A stretch of DNA of 64,000 bases from Corynebacterium mastitidis DSM 44356 (GTDB lineage: Bacteria > Actinomycetota > Actinomycetes > Mycobacteriales > Mycobacteriaceae): NCBI RefSeq assembly GCF_000375365.1, contig NZ_AQXB01000004.1:1-64000 (forward strand), written 5' to 3'. Shown piece after piece: positions 63,158 through 64,000 of the stretch. The position numbers were made by a program, and so were the translations under genes. Numbering within the stretch: the stretch's first letter is position 1; each line of letters begins with the position of its first letter. The notes beneath the pieces are model-generated. The model did no database searches and was not told the DNA's origin. It saw only the letters and a list, made by a program, of their open reading frames with translations.

Positions 63158-64000
63158 CCAAGCTCGTGGTGACGCTCTTGGAGGAGGCCACGGTCTTTGA
63201 GGGCGCGGATACCGTCTACCGCTACGACCTGGTGCCGCCGGTGTTGCGGGAACCCTGGGCCCTGGGCGCCCTGGTGGAGCAGGCGCAGGCGCTCTGCGAG
63301 GGGGACCGCGGTCAGGCGGAGGTGCAGGCGGAGACGCAGAACGAGGAGGTGGCCGCCGCGGTCACGCAGGCCCTGCGCGCCGCAGGCTTGATGGGTGACG
63401 GCGGGGAGGAAACCGAGCCCTCAGTAGCGGAAGAGGAACAGAAGGGACGCGCGTCCGGGGCGGGGCGGCGCGGGGATCCGTTGGACGTGCTGGCCCGGCC
63501 CCGAGAGGGGCCGCGGCACCGCCACGCGGGCGGCAACGGCGAGGGCGCGTGGTGGAGAACCGCGTGGCTAAGGCTCACGTGGTGGCACGCCGCGATGGTG
63601 GGGGTGGTGCTGGCGGTGGCGGGGCTTTCGTGGTGGTCCCTGGGTGACGGCACCGCCGTGGGCATCGCGCCGCAGGCGGGAGGGGAGGGGGAGCCTGCGG
63701 TGTCTTACACGGAACCGCAGGCGCAGGAAGGCGAACAACAAAGCGAGGAAGGCGCTGAGCGTCCGGCGGTGGTGCACGAGGTGGGGGACATAAGGGTCTC
63801 GACCCCCGAGGGCTTTCGGGCGGACCTAGCCGAGGGCGTGGCGATCCTGACCGGGCGCGATGCGGATTTACGCATCCTCGTATCGGCGGACCCGCTTTTC
63901 TCGGTGCCACCTGGTGAGGTGCTGCGCGAGGTCGCCGCCGAGGTCGGGGGCGATCCCACGCTGAGCGACCTCGATCCGCCCGAACCCCCACGGGAGGAGG
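63154..64000 (+). CDS. Type VII secretion-associated protein, Rv3446c-like (3' end outside window)
   Basis: At least 282 residues, open to the window edge. An N-terminal cytoplasmic domain (MTKLVVTLLEEATVFEGADT onward), an acidic linker, one membrane helix at about 145-164 (AAMVGVVLAVAGLSWWSLG), a Gln/Glu-rich linker and an external domain starting VVHEVGDIRVSTPEGF. This matches the type VII secretion-associated family represented by Rv3446c, which follows eccC4 in M. tuberculosis. The start overlaps the eccC stop by four bases. Genes for EsxU/EsxT-type substrates, rplM and rpsI are expected next. Confidence 0.8.
   Translation, partial: MTKLVVTLLEEATVFEGADTVYRYDLVPPVLREPWALGALVEQAQALCEGDRGQAEVQAETQNEEVAAAVTQALRAAGLMGDGGEETEPSVAEEEQKGRASGAGRRGDPLDVLARPREGPRHRHAGGNGEGAWWRTAWLRLTWWHAAMVGVVLAVAGLSWWSLGDGTAVGIAPQAGGEGEPAVSYTEPQAQEGEQQSEEGAERPAVVHEVGDIRVSTPEGFRADLAEGVAILTGRDADLRILVSADPLFSVPPGEVLREVAAEVGGDPTLSDLDPPEPPREE

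Overview
The window looks like one chromosomal segment of a high-GC Corynebacterium. RpoB, RpoC, EF-G, EF-Tu and the ribosomal proteins match corynebacterial sequences as I remember them. A DUF3068 (PorA-family) protein lies just upstream of rpoB, and the alpha operon runs through truA into an ESX-4 type VII secretion locus, the order seen in Mycobacteriales. GTG/TTG starts are common. The species cannot be fixed from sequence alone. No tRNA, rRNA, insertion sequence, prophage or CRISPR array was seen.

Layout. 1-2.5 kb: 3' end of a large VaFE-repeat surface protein with no visible sorting signal. 2.7-11.5 kb: DUF3068 protein, rpoB, rpoC. 11.6-12.9 kb: a RelB/RelE-type toxin-antitoxin pair, a small hypothetical gene and a frameshifted remnant. 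13.2-18.0 kb: str genes rpsL, rpsG, fusA, tuf. 18.1-21.7 kb: a hypothetical gene and a six-gene Asp23/AmaP-like envelope-stress cluster on the minus strand. 22.4-27.5 kb: S10 operon (rpsJ to rpsQ) behind a long leader. 27.6-34.5 kb: an accessory island with three secreted paralogs of unknown function and a sucrose module (fructokinase, sucrose-6-phosphate hydrolase, PTS EIIBCA). 34.8-36.0 kb: rplN-rplX-rplE. 36.1-38.9 kb: cyanase, secretory lipase and a degenerate FdhD-like gene. 39.2-44.5 kb: rpsH to rplO, a small membrane protein, secY and adk. 44.6-46.3 kb: map and an L,D-transpeptidase. 46.5-49.9 kb: infA, rpsM, rpsK, rpsD, rpoA, rplQ. 50.0-54.2 kb: two membrane proteins and truA. 54.3-64.0 kb: ESX-4 genes eccB, mycP, eccD, eccC and an Rv3446c-like gene that runs off the window, with an HxlR regulator/NAD(P)-binding protein pair inserted between eccB and mycP.

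How it works together. The ribosomal and RNA polymerase genes are cut into separate transcription units by intrinsic terminators after rpoC, tuf, rpsQ, rplE, rplO, adk and rplQ, and accessory genes sit in the gaps. Many of the accessory genes lack a Shine-Dalgarno sequence and instead have a TANNNT hexamer ending 7-8 bases before the start codon, which suggests leaderless transcripts. The most interesting undescribed element is the operon of three secreted paralogs (28.1-30.0 kb), which share two cysteines about 110 residues apart and a common C-terminal signature. Regulatory candidates include a 15-codon leader ORF overlapping a hairpin before rpsJ and a terminator-like hairpin just upstream of rpsL.
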